Under the pieces are notes generated by a model, which was given only the letters and a program-made list of their open reading frames with translations, did no database searches and was not told the origin of the DNA. Of a stretch of 64,000 nucleotides of DNA, positions 25,856-34,687 are shown in pieces. Source of the stretch: Tenacibaculum sp. 1_MG-2023 (GTDB lineage: Bacteria; Bacteroidota; Bacteroidia; Flavobacteriales; Flavobacteriaceae); contig NZ_JAUORH010000008.1 of the NCBI RefSeq assembly GCF_030547425.1, positions 1-64,000 on the forward strand, written 5' to 3'. The position numbers were made by a program, and so were the translations under genes. Each line of letters begins with the position of its first letter. Positions within the stretch are counted from its first letter, which is position 1.

Positions 25856-27712
25856 TTATAACTTTAATTTAAATACAACTTTTGTTCCTGACGAATTTCC
25901 CTCTTTATCGTGTAAATCTTCTATTGTAAAAGATTTTTCTTCCCCTTTATTTCTTATCTGTAATCTTTCAATAAAAATATCGGTAGCGTGTAGATCTTTT
26001 GCTATTTTTTCTTGACTCTTTTTTTGCTTTCTTCCCACTCCATTATCTTCAATTCCAAAAAATAATTCTTGGTTTTTTTTATAAATACTTAAGCTTAACG
26101 TTCCTCCTGATTTCTTTTCTTTTAACCCATATTCAATAGCATTTTCAACAAAAGGCTGTAACAACATAGGAGGTACTTTTACTTGTTTTGTGTCACAATT
26201 TTCAGAAATATGTATGTGATAACTAAAACTATTGTTGAAACGTAATTGCTGTGTATCTATATAGTTAGAAATCATAGCTAGTTCTTCTTCTAAACTAATT
26301 TCTTCTTTCCGAACATAATCAAAATTTTGTCTAATCAGTTTTGAAAACTTAGCTATATAATTTGATGATTTTACCGGGTTTCCTTCTAACGTTATGTTTT
26401 GTATCGCCGCTAAGGTGTTGAATATAAAATGCGGATTCATTTGAGCTCTAAGCAATCGCTGTTCTAATTTAGATGCTTTGTTGGCTGCTCTTAATTTATT
26501 ATTATATCCAATAAACAATGCTATAATTAAAATAAGTACCAACGAAACAATTACACTAATTCCTAACCACCAATTTTGTTTATTTATTTCTTTTTGATGT
26601 GTTAACGCTATTTCTTTTTCTTTTATTTTATAGTTTACATTGGCAAAATGAAGTAGTTTTTTATTTTGTTTTTGATTCTTTACCACCTCTATACTATCTC
26701 GTATAATTTGATGGTTAAGTGCTACTTCATACTGTTTTTTAAGTATGGCTATTGATATTAATTTATCTCGTATTTCTAATTCTTCTAAAAGGTTATTTTT
26801 ACTCTTGTAAATTGACATCGCTTTGTTGTAATTTACCGCTGCCGAATCTAGCTTATTGGTTACTAAAAAAAGAGTTCCTAAACCTTTGTATGGAGCTCCG
26901 TTAATTGTTTTAATTTTTTGATTAAGCTTTGCTGCTCCTCGTAAAAACTTCTCCGATTCTTCAAAACGTTTTGCTTCCAAATACGTGTATCCAATATTAT
27001 TAAGAACACTTACAATGGTTTTTGGATCTTTTGCTGATTTTCCTAAAGCCAATGCTTCTGAAAATTGTTTTAAAGCTTTGTTGTATTGTTTTAATTTTAA
27101 ATAAACACCTGCTATATTACTTTTTATAGCAATTATAGAATTTGGATCGTTCGAATCGGTAAATAATTCTTCAGACCTTTTTATGTAAAACAATGCCTGT
27201 TCGTAGTCTTTTAATATAAAATGAAGATTAAATAGCTGATTATTTGCCTTGGCTTGTAATCTTGTATTTTTTATTTTCTCTCCTATTTCTATAGCTTCTA
27301 ACGCATACTTCTGAGCCTCCTCTAGCTCATTTAATTTCATACAAGTAGCACTTAATGTTATTAAGCTTCTTCCTTTATTATAGTAGTCTTTTTGTTTTGT
27401 AAATAGTTTATAGGTTTCTAAGTGTATATTTTTAGCTTCAATTAACTTATCGTTCAGGTAAAATAATTCTCCTTTACTAAATAATAATAGCGCTTCGTTT
27501 TTAGAATTTTGTTTCTTTTCTAATAAACTATCAATTTTTCTTAACCCTTCTTTTGGTTTTTGCTGAGAAATGCTATCAATAGCATATAAATATTCTTGTA
27601 AATTTTCATCTACTTTATTTTTTGTACATGCTGTAAAAACAAGACAGACACCTATAATATATAAAAAGTAAGCTCTTGTAAACAAAGGTATTTTCTGTAA
27701 AAATTTAGGCAA
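25856..27712 (-). CDS. TPR-containing LytS-type sensor histidine kinase
   Basis: 618 residues. An N-terminal hydrophobic segment with lipobox-like FTAC (Cys29), a periplasmic TPR superhelix (about 45-340, repeats such as NNIGYTYLEAKRFEESEKFL), one membrane segment (WWLGISVIVSLVLILIIALF, about 373-393), then a His_kinase domain with H428 in RAQMNPHFIFNTL and an HATPase domain (LLQPFVENAIEYGLK, IEDNGVGR). Typical Bacteroidota arrangement, paired with the LytTR regulator one base downstream. Signal unknown. Confidence 0.92.
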   Translation of the reverse strand: MPKFLQKIPLFTRAYFLYIIGVCLVFTACTKNKVDENLQEYLYAIDSISQQKPKEGLRKIDSLLEKKQNSKNEALLLFSKGELFYLNDKLIEAKNIHLETYKLFTKQKDYYNKGRSLITLSATCMKLNELEEAQKYALEAIEIGEKIKNTRLQAKANNQLFNLHFILKDYEQALFYIKRSEELFTDSNDPNSIIAIKSNIAGVYLKLKQYNKALKQFSEALALGKSAKDPKTIVSVLNNIGYTYLEAKRFEESEKFLRGAAKLNQKIKTINGAPYKGLGTLFLVTNKLDSAAVNYNKAMSIYKSKNNLLEELEIRDKLISIAILKKQYEVALNHQIIRDSIEVVKNQKQNKKLLHFANVNYKIKEKEIALTHQKEINKQNWWLGISVIVSLVLILIIALFIGYNNKLRAANKASKLEQRLLRAQMNPHFIFNTLAAIQNITLEGNPVKSSNYIAKFSKLIRQNFDYVRKEEISLEEELAMISNYIDTQQLRFNNSFSYHIHISENCDTKQVKVPPMLLQPFVENAIEYGLKEKKSGGTLSLSIYKKNQELFFGIEDNGVGRKQKKSQEKIAKDLHATDIFIERLQIRNKGEEKSFTIEDLHDKEGNSSGTKVVFKLKL

Positions 27713-27853
27713 CTAAAGTAATTATATATTTTTACTCTGCCTCCATATCCTCCACTTTAACAAAACGTTTACAAAACAATTATACACGGTTATAAAACAC
27801 CTAAAAGTAAAACACTAATTTCTAAGATATTTGACTAAAATAAAATGATAAAA

Positions 27854-28306
27854 ATGAGTACAGTTGAAACTATAGAAAAAGTTATTAAAACAGGATCTTG
27901 TGATTTAACAAGTTTTGAAAAGATTGAAGAAATTTCTAAACCAAAGGTTAGTATTGATGGTGCCTATTTATTAATTTATAATTGGCCAGATGATCCTAGT
28001 GGTGCTAATACTACTATTCACGTTGACCTTACTTATTTGTTTATACATAACAACCAGAAATACAAAGCTATTACAAGAACTAAGTTTTATGATTTTGATG
28101 TTGCTAAATTTGAAAACCTACCTAAAAAATACTTTATAACCGAGTATCACAAATTGGTAGAGCAAGCTTTGACATTATCTAAACAAACAATAGAAGAGAA
28201 ACTTGAAGAACCTTTAAGCTCTGTTATTCCGTTTAGTTTTAGCAGAGAAGATTCTATATTATTAGCTATAAATGCAGGTTATTCTAGGCAAATAGATTAC
28301 GTATAA
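27854..28306 (+). CDS. Hypothetical 150-residue protein
   Basis: Soluble, without signal peptide. Start taken at MSTVETIEKV, and an ATG three codons earlier is equally possible. Central strands (AYLLIYNWPDDPSGANTTIHVDLTYLF) and a C-terminal helix-rich part ending GYSRQIDYV. I recognise no family. Stand-alone gene between the sensor kinase and a converging lipoprotein. Confidence 0.6.
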   Translation: MSTVETIEKVIKTGSCDLTSFEKIEEISKPKVSIDGAYLLIYNWPDDPSGANTTIHVDLTYLFIHNNQKYKAITRTKFYDFDVAKFENLPKKYFITEYHKLVEQALTLSKQTIEEKLEEPLSSVIPFSFSREDSILLAINAGYSRQIDYV

Positions 28307-28380
28307 ACACTTAAAATACATACCTAATTCCCCTCCCCTTTTTCAGTTATCATTGCACATAGCTTTGGTAACTGATTTTT

Positions 28381-29235
28381 TTAATCCTTTATTACAAATT
28401 CATATAGCTTGCTGTTTCCTCCTTTAGCGGCTTCATCAGTTATATAAAGCGTTGTATTATTTTTAAAAGTAACCCCTTCTTTTTGAGAAACATGATTAAA
28501 TGAATGCTCTTTAACATCTCCGCTAAAAAAGTCATCTCCTTTAAAATTGGTATATACTAATACGGATTTATGTGTTAACAAAACCACTTTTTGTTTATCT
28601 GGCGATATTGCTGCCGCTGTAATTGCGCAATGTATAGCATCGCAATTTGTATACTCAGAGATATACTTGGCTATGTACTCTCCTTTTGTTGCTGGAACTT
28701 TATACAGCATTGTTTTTCCTTGCTTACTCTTAACCCTACTTTTGGTAAAAATGTACAGAAACCCATCTTTATAAATTAAGGATTCTGCATCAAAAAAACG
28801 GTCTTTCTTTTTGGGCGGAAACTTGGCTTGATTAGGGTACGAAAACTGTATTTTTTCCACCCCAACATTGTCTCCATTTAACAAGTTTTCTTGTTTAACT
28901 TTAAGAATTACCAAGTTCTTTCTTTTATTATTATTGTTACCAAAATCGGCGATGTATATGTTTCCTTCGTTATCAGAAGTTATGTCTTCCCAATCGTGAT
29001 TTTTTACCGCTAATGCTCTTTTTTGTAAAATTTTTCCTTGCGTACTAACTTTAAATAATTCCGCTGCATTACCACTATCGTTATGCATCCATAGTACATT
29101 TAAGTCGTTACTTTTCTCTACTCCAGAAACTTCTTTTAAATCTTCCGATAAGTACGACACTAGCTTCAGTTGCCCATAATTGGTACAACTAGTAATTAAT
29201 AAAGTGGTTAATAATAAGAGAACTAGCTTTTTCAT
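28381..29235 (-). CDS. Lipoprotein with beta-propeller-like repeats
   Basis: 284 residues. Signal peptide with lipobox LITSC. The body has six-bladed-propeller-like strands (SDNEGNIYIADFGNNNNKRKNL, FDAESLIYKDGFLYIFTKS, AITAAAISPDKQKVVLLTHKS), and HDWEDITSD is characteristic of a conserved Bacteroidota group of unknown function. Probably outer-membrane anchored. Confidence 0.75.
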   Translation of the reverse strand: MKKLVLLLLTTLLITSCTNYGQLKLVSYLSEDLKEVSGVEKSNDLNVLWMHNDSGNAAELFKVSTQGKILQKRALAVKNHDWEDITSDNEGNIYIADFGNNNNKRKNLVILKVKQENLLNGDNVGVEKIQFSYPNQAKFPPKKKDRFFDAESLIYKDGFLYIFTKSRVKSKQGKTMLYKVPATKGEYIAKYISEYTNCDAIHCAITAAAISPDKQKVVLLTHKSVLVYTNFKGDDFFSGDVKEHSFNHVSQKEGVTFKNNTTLYITDEAAKGGNSKLYEFVIKD

Positions 29236-29561
29236 ATTATAAGTTTTATAGCTGTAAAAATAAAAAGATTTATGTTAAGATTCCCTCTTCAACCAGAAAC
29301 ATCTCATCTCTTTATAACACATGAATTCCTTTAACAAAACAACGCTATTTAGAAAAAAAATAAACTTTTTTTGATTAATAAACTTTCTATCTATACATTT
29401 GAAACATCAAAAGAGTACTTATTTAAAAAATTGCTAACGTGCTTTTTTGAAAAATTGTAATCCAAAAAAAATATTCTCCCCCTGTGCTATGCTGTAGCTA
29501 TTATTGCTATGGTTGTGTTTTTGCTATACAAAAACATGAAAAAAAAAGAAAATAATAAATC
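29236..29561. other. Upstream region of the effector candidate
   Basis: 326 bp without a gene, between divergent genes. It is very AT-rich with A runs. I found no clear TAnnTTTG box or hairpin, so the promoter of the effector gene is not located. Confidence 0.4.
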
Positions 29562-32500
29562 ATGAAAGAAAACATTGCATTAGAAAAAACGCAACAAAAA
29601 GACTCCTGTCAAAAAATTACTACTTACAGTTTTACTGCTCATTACAATGAAATTAGTAGTAAAGAACAACCCTCAATTATAACGGAACCACAAGGTGTTA
29701 GATTACACTTTTTACGTTTTGGTTTGTTTGACTATAATGTAGACCATAAAACATCTACCTACCATTCACCTGACACACAAGAGTTTTATAATAGTATCTT
29801 TTTAGATCAAAATAAAAAACCTGCCATTGGTAAGGTTGTTAAGGAAAAAGAAGCTAACAATACAACAAAAAACGACAACACTCAAAAAGTTACAATTCCT
29901 TTAGATGAGGTAATTCTTGAAAACACAATTAACCTACCTAAACTTGAGAATTTTTACATAGCTAGAACCCCATTACGATCAGGGTATGTATATATGATTA
30001 ACGAGAAGAACCCAAAAGATGATTTTAAAGAATTTGAAGTTGATGAATTTGGGATGTTTGAAGAAGTTGAGTGGGAAAAGAATAAAGAAAACGGAAAATA
30101 TCTAGATATTCGTAAAGCTACAGGAAAAAAGTTAATGTATAAAATACTTGAACCTAACGAGCAAACATATTGTTTAGCTTATTCACCTGTACAATGGAGT
30201 GTAAAATACGTTAATGAAATTTTAACCAATGCTGAAAAAAGAGCCGAACAATGTACCACTAAATTTGTGTGCAAAGGACTGCCCAAAAACAAAGAATCAA
30301 AAGATGCAGCTGTAACACATTATAAAGAAACCAGTATTGTTGTGCCTAACAATCACCCTATAGCTCACAAATACAAAGATATTTTATACAGTATTGCAGC
30401 AGATGAAAAGCAACAAGAAAAAAATGGAGATAACGAGTTACTTGAAGACCTCTTTATTACCTTAACTGACCCTATAGGTTGTGCAGACACCATATGTTTT
30501 GGGGTTGATAGAGAAATTGACCAGCTAAAAGCTATTATGGTAAGCCTACAAACAGGAAAGAGTCCACAGGAAGTATTTCCTTACATAAGAAACGAACAAC
30601 AAGTACCTGTTAACCAATCTGAAGAAAGCAAACAAATACAATACCTACACAGGCTAACACAACTAACCTACGATTTTGTTTACAATAACCACGATAATGC
30701 AGAAAAGTACAACTCAGACCTTATAAAATCTACTACTGCCAACGTAGCCTTAGATTTAACTGTAGGCGGTTTACTAAGACCTTTTATTGAACAAAACGGA
30801 GTTGAAAAAAGCAAATTAGAAAAACTTCTAGGAGCAAAAGAAAGAGCCGAACAACGAGCTCTCATAAATAGCTATAGGGATGATCTAGGTAATGTAATGT
30901 TAAGCGAGTACTATCAAGACGCTAAAAAAGTGTATTTAACAAGTGCTGATGTTGTTGAAGACGGTAAGGATGTAACGGCTTCTCATTTTATTGTATTAGG
31001 ACAATACCCTAATATGTATGACCGCCATTTAGATTTAAAGAAAGTTTACAAACTTAAAGAAGATACATGGTATAAAGAGATTAACGAAACCTTATTTAAC
31101 AATAACCCAAGCAGATTTATAACTAGCACCAAAATTTTAGACTATCAAATAGATATACAAGATATTAAGGTAATAAGCTTCACAAAAAAAACAACAAAGG
31201 TTATTGAAAAAATAATAAAAGCCTATGCAAACCATGATGAACATGTGGGTAGTTTTCAAAAACTAAATGAAACTAAACTCCCTATTGCTGGTAAGGTATC
31301 TTATTTTAGAGATAAAAAAACACGGGTTGCTTTTCTTAAGTTTAAAGCGCTAGAAGGGGTTGAAGCCCAAATGAAAAAAACTAATTCTCGTTTAGAAATT
31401 AAAGGAGAGCCTGTTTCGTTACAAAAATATAAAAAACACTGGCACTTAGAGTATAAAAAAATGACACAAAAAAGTGCTGAGCAACTGGTAAACGATGGTA
31501 AGTTAGAAGTAAAAATAAAAGGTAATTATCCTAAGAAATTTAAAGCAGAAGCCGAAAAACTACTAAAATCTAACGCATTGTCAGGCATAGTAGTAGCCAT
31601 TGAGGCGTATGTATGGGCAGGTGCAGTTAAGAAACTTGCAAATGAACCTTCATATAGCAGTTTTGGTAAGTTTAGTGTTGCAAGTATCAAATTAAGTGCA
31701 GCTACCATGAGTTTGATTCAACAAATGAAATTATATGATAAGAATCTTATCAATAAAGGGTTGACCCAAGAGGTTGTTGGAGTTAAATCAGAAAGATTTT
31801 CAAGAAATATAGGTGTTTTAAAGGTAGTGAGTTCCTCAATAACGGTATTTACGGCAGGTAGAGACGCCTATAATCATTTTTCGGTACGCGATAACGATGC
31901 CGCAACATTATATGCAATGGCTGCTGGTATAGGCGCAGTTTTTTTAGCGGCTGATGTATCGGCATTAATAGCTGGTGGAGCTACTGCTTTCTCAATCGGT
32001 TTTTGGCCTGCAGCATTGTTAGGTGGAGCGTTACTTGGTTGTTACTACTTGGCACAAAAATATTTTACAGATACCCAACTCGAAGCCTATTTTAAAAACT
32101 TTCCGTTAAGTGATTATGCACTATCTGTAAAATCAGACGAACTACCATACGAGTATATCAACAGGTTGGTAAGTAATCGTAATGAAACCGTTATAGATCC
32201 TTGGTTTGAAACCGTTAAAACCAAAGAATACAAAAGTTATAGCAATTTTGAAAAAGCCTATATTGCTTTTTTAGACCTTATTATACCTACCGTAGCTACG
32301 GTAGAGCTTGCTCCCAATGGGTATAACACCCCTAATAATGGTAATTTTGACAAACATCACACAACCTCCAACCGCTTTAAGGCTACTATTTATTCGGCTC
32401 AAGAAATTCAAGATTTTGATGACCTTGAAATGCAGGCATGGTTTTATCCGCATGGTATAAAAGCTCCATTAAAAGAAGGGAGGCGATTTGAAATTACCAC

Positions 32501-32921
32501 CTTTATCCTTTCTACCGAAATACCTTACCCTAAAGAGTATAGCAATGAAGAATACATTATGCCAAATGCCACGGTAGAGTTTGGATTACCTACCCATTTT
32601 TATTGGGAATACATGAACTATCCTAATGGAGAAATATTATTTATATATAGAGTACGAGTACAAGACGAAGAATTTACTCCTACCGATTTCAACAACCAAA
32701 AACGCTTCGTTTTTGCATACGCTCAAATAAAAAACAAGAAAGAGTATAACTCTAGACACATGACAAGTATATTCTCTGCGCATAAATATGGGCAACGTGT
32801 TGGGGTACGTGATGTTAAGCTACAACATATGTCTGCAAAAGAAGCCCAACAAAAAATTAAAATTGTAGCCGAAAAAGATATAAAACACTTAGCTTCGTAC
32901 AACCCAAAATTAGAAAACTAA
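29562..32921 (+). CDS. MIX/VasX-like type VI secretion effector candidate
   Basis: 1119 residues, no signal peptide. The N-terminal third carries the VasX-N/MIX pattern: LRFGLFDY, ARTPLRSGYVYMINE, FEVDEFGMFEEVEW and YCLAYSPVQWSVKYV. The middle is helical with no enzyme motif. A hydrophobic segment around residues 780-832 (ADVSALIAGGATAFSIGFWPAALLGGALLGCYYL) resembles the pore-forming region of VasX-like toxins. The TAA overlaps the ATG of the next gene by one base, as in effector-immunity pairs. Secretion by a type VI system is inferred, since no apparatus gene is in the window. Confidence 0.62.
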   Translation: MKENIALEKTQQKDSCQKITTYSFTAHYNEISSKEQPSIITEPQGVRLHFLRFGLFDYNVDHKTSTYHSPDTQEFYNSIFLDQNKKPAIGKVVKEKEANNTTKNDNTQKVTIPLDEVILENTINLPKLENFYIARTPLRSGYVYMINEKNPKDDFKEFEVDEFGMFEEVEWEKNKENGKYLDIRKATGKKLMYKILEPNEQTYCLAYSPVQWSVKYVNEILTNAEKRAEQCTTKFVCKGLPKNKESKDAAVTHYKETSIVVPNNHPIAHKYKDILYSIAADEKQQEKNGDNELLEDLFITLTDPIGCADTICFGVDREIDQLKAIMVSLQTGKSPQEVFPYIRNEQQVPVNQSEESKQIQYLHRLTQLTYDFVYNNHDNAEKYNSDLIKSTTANVALDLTVGGLLRPFIEQNGVEKSKLEKLLGAKERAEQRALINSYRDDLGNVMLSEYYQDAKKVYLTSADVVEDGKDVTASHFIVLGQYPNMYDRHLDLKKVYKLKEDTWYKEINETLFNNNPSRFITSTKILDYQIDIQDIKVISFTKKTTKVIEKIIKAYANHDEHVGSFQKLNETKLPIAGKVSYFRDKKTRVAFLKFKALEGVEAQMKKTNSRLEIKGEPVSLQKYKKHWHLEYKKMTQKSAEQLVNDGKLEVKIKGNYPKKFKAEAEKLLKSNALSGIVVAIEAYVWAGAVKKLANEPSYSSFGKFSVASIKLSAATMSLIQQMKLYDKNLINKGLTQEVVGVKSERFSRNIGVLKVVSSSITVFTAGRDAYNHFSVRDNDAATLYAMAAGIGAVFLAADVSALIAGGATAFSIGFWPAALLGGALLGCYYLAQKYFTDTQLEAYFKNFPLSDYALSVKSDELPYEYINRLVSNRNETVIDPWFETVKTKEYKSYSNFEKAYIAFLDLIIPTVATVELAPNGYNTPNNGNFDKHHTTSNRFKATIYSAQEIQDFDDLEMQAWFYPHGIKAPLKEGRRFEITTFILSTEIPYPKEYSNEEYIMPNATVEFGLPTHFYWEYMNYPNGEILFIYRVRVQDEEFTPTDFNNQKRFVFAYAQIKNKKEYNSRHMTSIFSAHKYGQRVGVRDVKLQHMSAKEAQQKIKIVAEKDIKHLASYNPKLEN

Positions 32922-33613
32922 TGAGCATACCACATAAAATATTAGAATATCCTGAAAGCATAGATTTTGGAGTTATTGAAGGAAAAGGTATGTTTAGACG
33001 CATAGATGATAAAATTTATTTAAAGTCTTACGCTTCTTTTTTAAAATCTGATATTTATTTTGGGGGGGGGGCAATTCTATTAGCTTTTGGTTTTTTGTAT
33101 TTCGCAGAAGAAACTACTCATTACATATTACCCATTTTATTAATACTTGGCGGAGGTTTTTGGGTGTTTTATGGTTTATACGCGAAAAAAAACTATAAAA
33201 TATTTGAGTTAAATCGTTTAGAAGGTACGGTAACGTATCCTGACCGTTTTTTTAGACCTCCATTAAAAGGAAAATTTAAAGAGTTAAAAGCAGTTATTTC
33301 AGTAAGTGGTAACATAGATGGATATGTAGATACTGAGTACTTAAAATTTGTAAACACCTTTAAACCAAGAAAAATAGATTTGTTATATACCTTTTATAGA
33401 GATGAACCTCGCAGAGAATGGAGTTTTATGGTGTGGTATATGGATAAAAACAGACCGCTACCACCAGGCAATACATTCGACCCTTACAGGCAACAAGATT
33501 TTGAGCGTAGAAAAGCATTAGGCTTTCCAAAACCATTATATCCTAGTAACATTCCCACACCTGAAGCTACACCAGAACAACAAGCGGAAAGAAAACGTAT
33601 TGGAGGATGGTAA
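32921..33613 (+). CDS. Two-pass membrane protein, immunity candidate
   Basis: 230 residues with two membrane segments (about 48-64 and 68-88). A conserved tail, LPPGNTFDPYRQQDFERRKALGFPKPLYPS then TPEQQAERKRIGGW, recalls proteins next to VasX-like effectors in proteobacteria. Translationally coupled to the effector gene. A run of ten G codes for the Gly-Gly-Gly at the start of the first membrane segment, so slippage would shut the gene off. The immunity role rests on position and topology. Confidence 0.65.
   Translation: MSIPHKILEYPESIDFGVIEGKGMFRRIDDKIYLKSYASFLKSDIYFGGGAILLAFGFLYFAEETTHYILPILLILGGGFWVFYGLYAKKNYKIFELNRLEGTVTYPDRFFRPPLKGKFKELKAVISVSGNIDGYVDTEYLKFVNTFKPRKIDLLYTFYRDEPRREWSFMVWYMDKNRPLPPGNTFDPYRQQDFERRKALGFPKPLYPSNIPTPEATPEQQAERKRIGGW
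33062..33071 (+). repeat. G10 homopolymer inside the immunity candidate
   Basis: Ten consecutive G in DNA that is about two thirds A+T, coding for FGGGA before the first membrane segment. Such tracts slip during replication and switch genes on and off. In this sequence the frame is on. Confidence 0.85.
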
Positions 33614-33632
33614 TTTTATAAATGTTAATTAC

Positions 33633-33842
33633 ATGAATAAGCAAAAAAAGCCTCCATACCAACCTCTTAGTATTACTACTATACCAACCACAATAAATAA
33701 AGAACAAGTCTATCCTAACAAAGGAGTTCTTATAAAAAAGGCTAATGATGAATTTTATATTTATAAGAGAACTGGTACTTTACTATTAATAGTATTTTTA
33801 CTTGTATGGCACCCCATTATAAGTATACAGGTAAATAAATAG
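33633..33842 (+). pseudogene. Truncated immunity-like paralogue
   Basis: 69 residues from MNKQKKPPYQ. The stretch NKGVLIKKANDEFYIYKRTG lines up with GKGMFRRIDDKIYLKSYAS of the upstream immunity candidate, so this looks like the N-terminus of a second copy. It runs into a hydrophobic end (TLLLIVFLLVW) that is antisense to the remnant lipoprotein of the leftward array, which suggests a recombination junction. A start 11 codons upstream would overlap the previous gene. It could still be a real small membrane protein. Confidence 0.4.
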
Positions 33843-33895
33843 ATAAAATTACGGACATTTAGTACTTTTGGCATCACTTTTTGTATATCGTTCAT
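33761..33895 (-). pseudogene. Remnant small lipoprotein, cassette 3
   Basis: 44 codons starting MNDIQKVMPKVLNVRN, matching the MKDMQKVMRKVLNVNK start of the two intact small lipoproteins. A lipoprotein signal (FIYLFTCILIMGC) follows, and then an early stop. Only the N-terminus of the gene remains. Confidence 0.5.
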
Positions 33896-34019
33896 TGTTA
33901 ATTATTTTTTGTATTGCTGCTTTTTTTGTGCTACTTAATGCTTTATATGCATCTGAACTTTCCAACCCTCCCCAACTCATGGCTGTATAATACTCCATAG
34001 GCTGTTGATGATTGTCGTG
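33849..34019 (-). pseudogene. 3' fragment of the HExxH lipoprotein gene, cassette 3
   Basis: Translates in frame as DNHQQPMEYYTAMSWGGLES..YKALSS and ends STKCP-stop, aligned over about 56 codons with the C-terminus of the intact gene. No start codon or catalytic region. The stop codon and the overlap with the following small lipoprotein start are preserved. Confidence 0.75.
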
Positions 34020-34038
34020 AATAGATAAGATTATAAAA

Positions 34039-34070
34039 AATATGCCTAAAAGTTAACTTTCAGGCATATT
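34039..34070 (-). terminator. Terminator after small lipoprotein B
   Basis: Arms AATATGCCT and AGGCATATT extended by AAAGTT/AACTTT with one mismatch, followed by six T on the minus strand. Confidence 0.75.
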
Positions 34071-34077
34071 AGCTTTT

Positions 34078-34512
34078 TTAATACACAGGGCGATTGTCTT
34101 CTTTTAAATAAGCTTTAATCACTATAGAGTCTCCTTGATTTAATGTAAACTCTTTTACATTTACAGAATATCTAGAAGGGAAAAAGAACCTTACATTAAA
34201 CTTATTTTTAGGACTAGCGACAATATGCAACGGAACTATTTTTTTTTCCTCATTAAAATTTAAATCATAGTAAATATTATTTATTGTTAAACCTGCATTT
34301 AAGTCATTTTTATATTCAAAATCATAAGCTTTAACATTGATACTTGAGAAACCACTTTTAGAGGTATATCTTTTTAAACTATAAGTACCCTCCTTTATGA
34401 TATTAACTCTTTTAGTTACTTTACATGAAGCATAAAGAATTAAAAAGGCTAGAATCATAACTGTTTTATTTACACTTAGTACTTTTCGCATCGCTTCTTG
34501 CATATCTTTCAT
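34078..34512 (-). CDS. Small lipoprotein B of the cassette array
   Basis: 144 residues as read from MKDMQEAMRKV. A start seven codons in (MRKVLSVNKT) would give a more usual signal peptide. Lipobox LYASC. The mature part is beta-rich and ends VKEFTLNQGDSIVIKAYLKEDNRPVY, close to the end of lipoprotein A. Its first 15 codons overlap, in another frame, the end of a truncated HExxH-gene copy, the same overlap as at the intact locus. Possible immunity or inhibitor partner (inference). Function unknown. Confidence 0.72.
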   Translation of the reverse strand: MKDMQEAMRKVLSVNKTVMILAFLILYASCKVTKRVNIIKEGTYSLKRYTSKSGFSSINVKAYDFEYKNDLNAGLTINNIYYDLNFNEEKKIVPLHIVASPKNKFNVRFFFPSRYSVNVKEFTLNQGDSIVIKAYLKEDNRPVY

Positions 34513-34636
34513 TTTTTATGATTTTTTCAATTTGTGTTTTATTCGGTAGTTTTTTATAAGCATCTGACGATTCTAATCCTCCCCAGCTCATGGCTGTATA
34601 ATAATCCATAGATTGTTGATGATTGTCGTAAGCGGA
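34466..34636 (-). pseudogene. 3' fragment of the HExxH lipoprotein gene, cassette 2
   Basis: Reads in frame YDNHQQSMDYYTAMSWGGLES..YKKL and ends DAKSTKCK-stop, matching about 56 C-terminal codons of the intact gene with several substitutions and a short deletion after YKKL. No start codon. It begins within 20 bp of the terminator of lipoprotein A. Confidence 0.8.
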
Positions 34637-34653
34637 ATAAAAAGAATAGATTT

Positions 34654-34683
34654 AAATAAGGAGTAGAAACCTACTCCTTATTT
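34654..34683 (-). terminator. Terminator after small lipoprotein A
   Basis: Perfect 13-bp stem AAATAAGGAGTAG / CTACTCCTTATTT with a four-base loop, directly after the stop codon of lipoprotein A. Confidence 0.75.
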
Positions 34684-34687
34684 ATGT

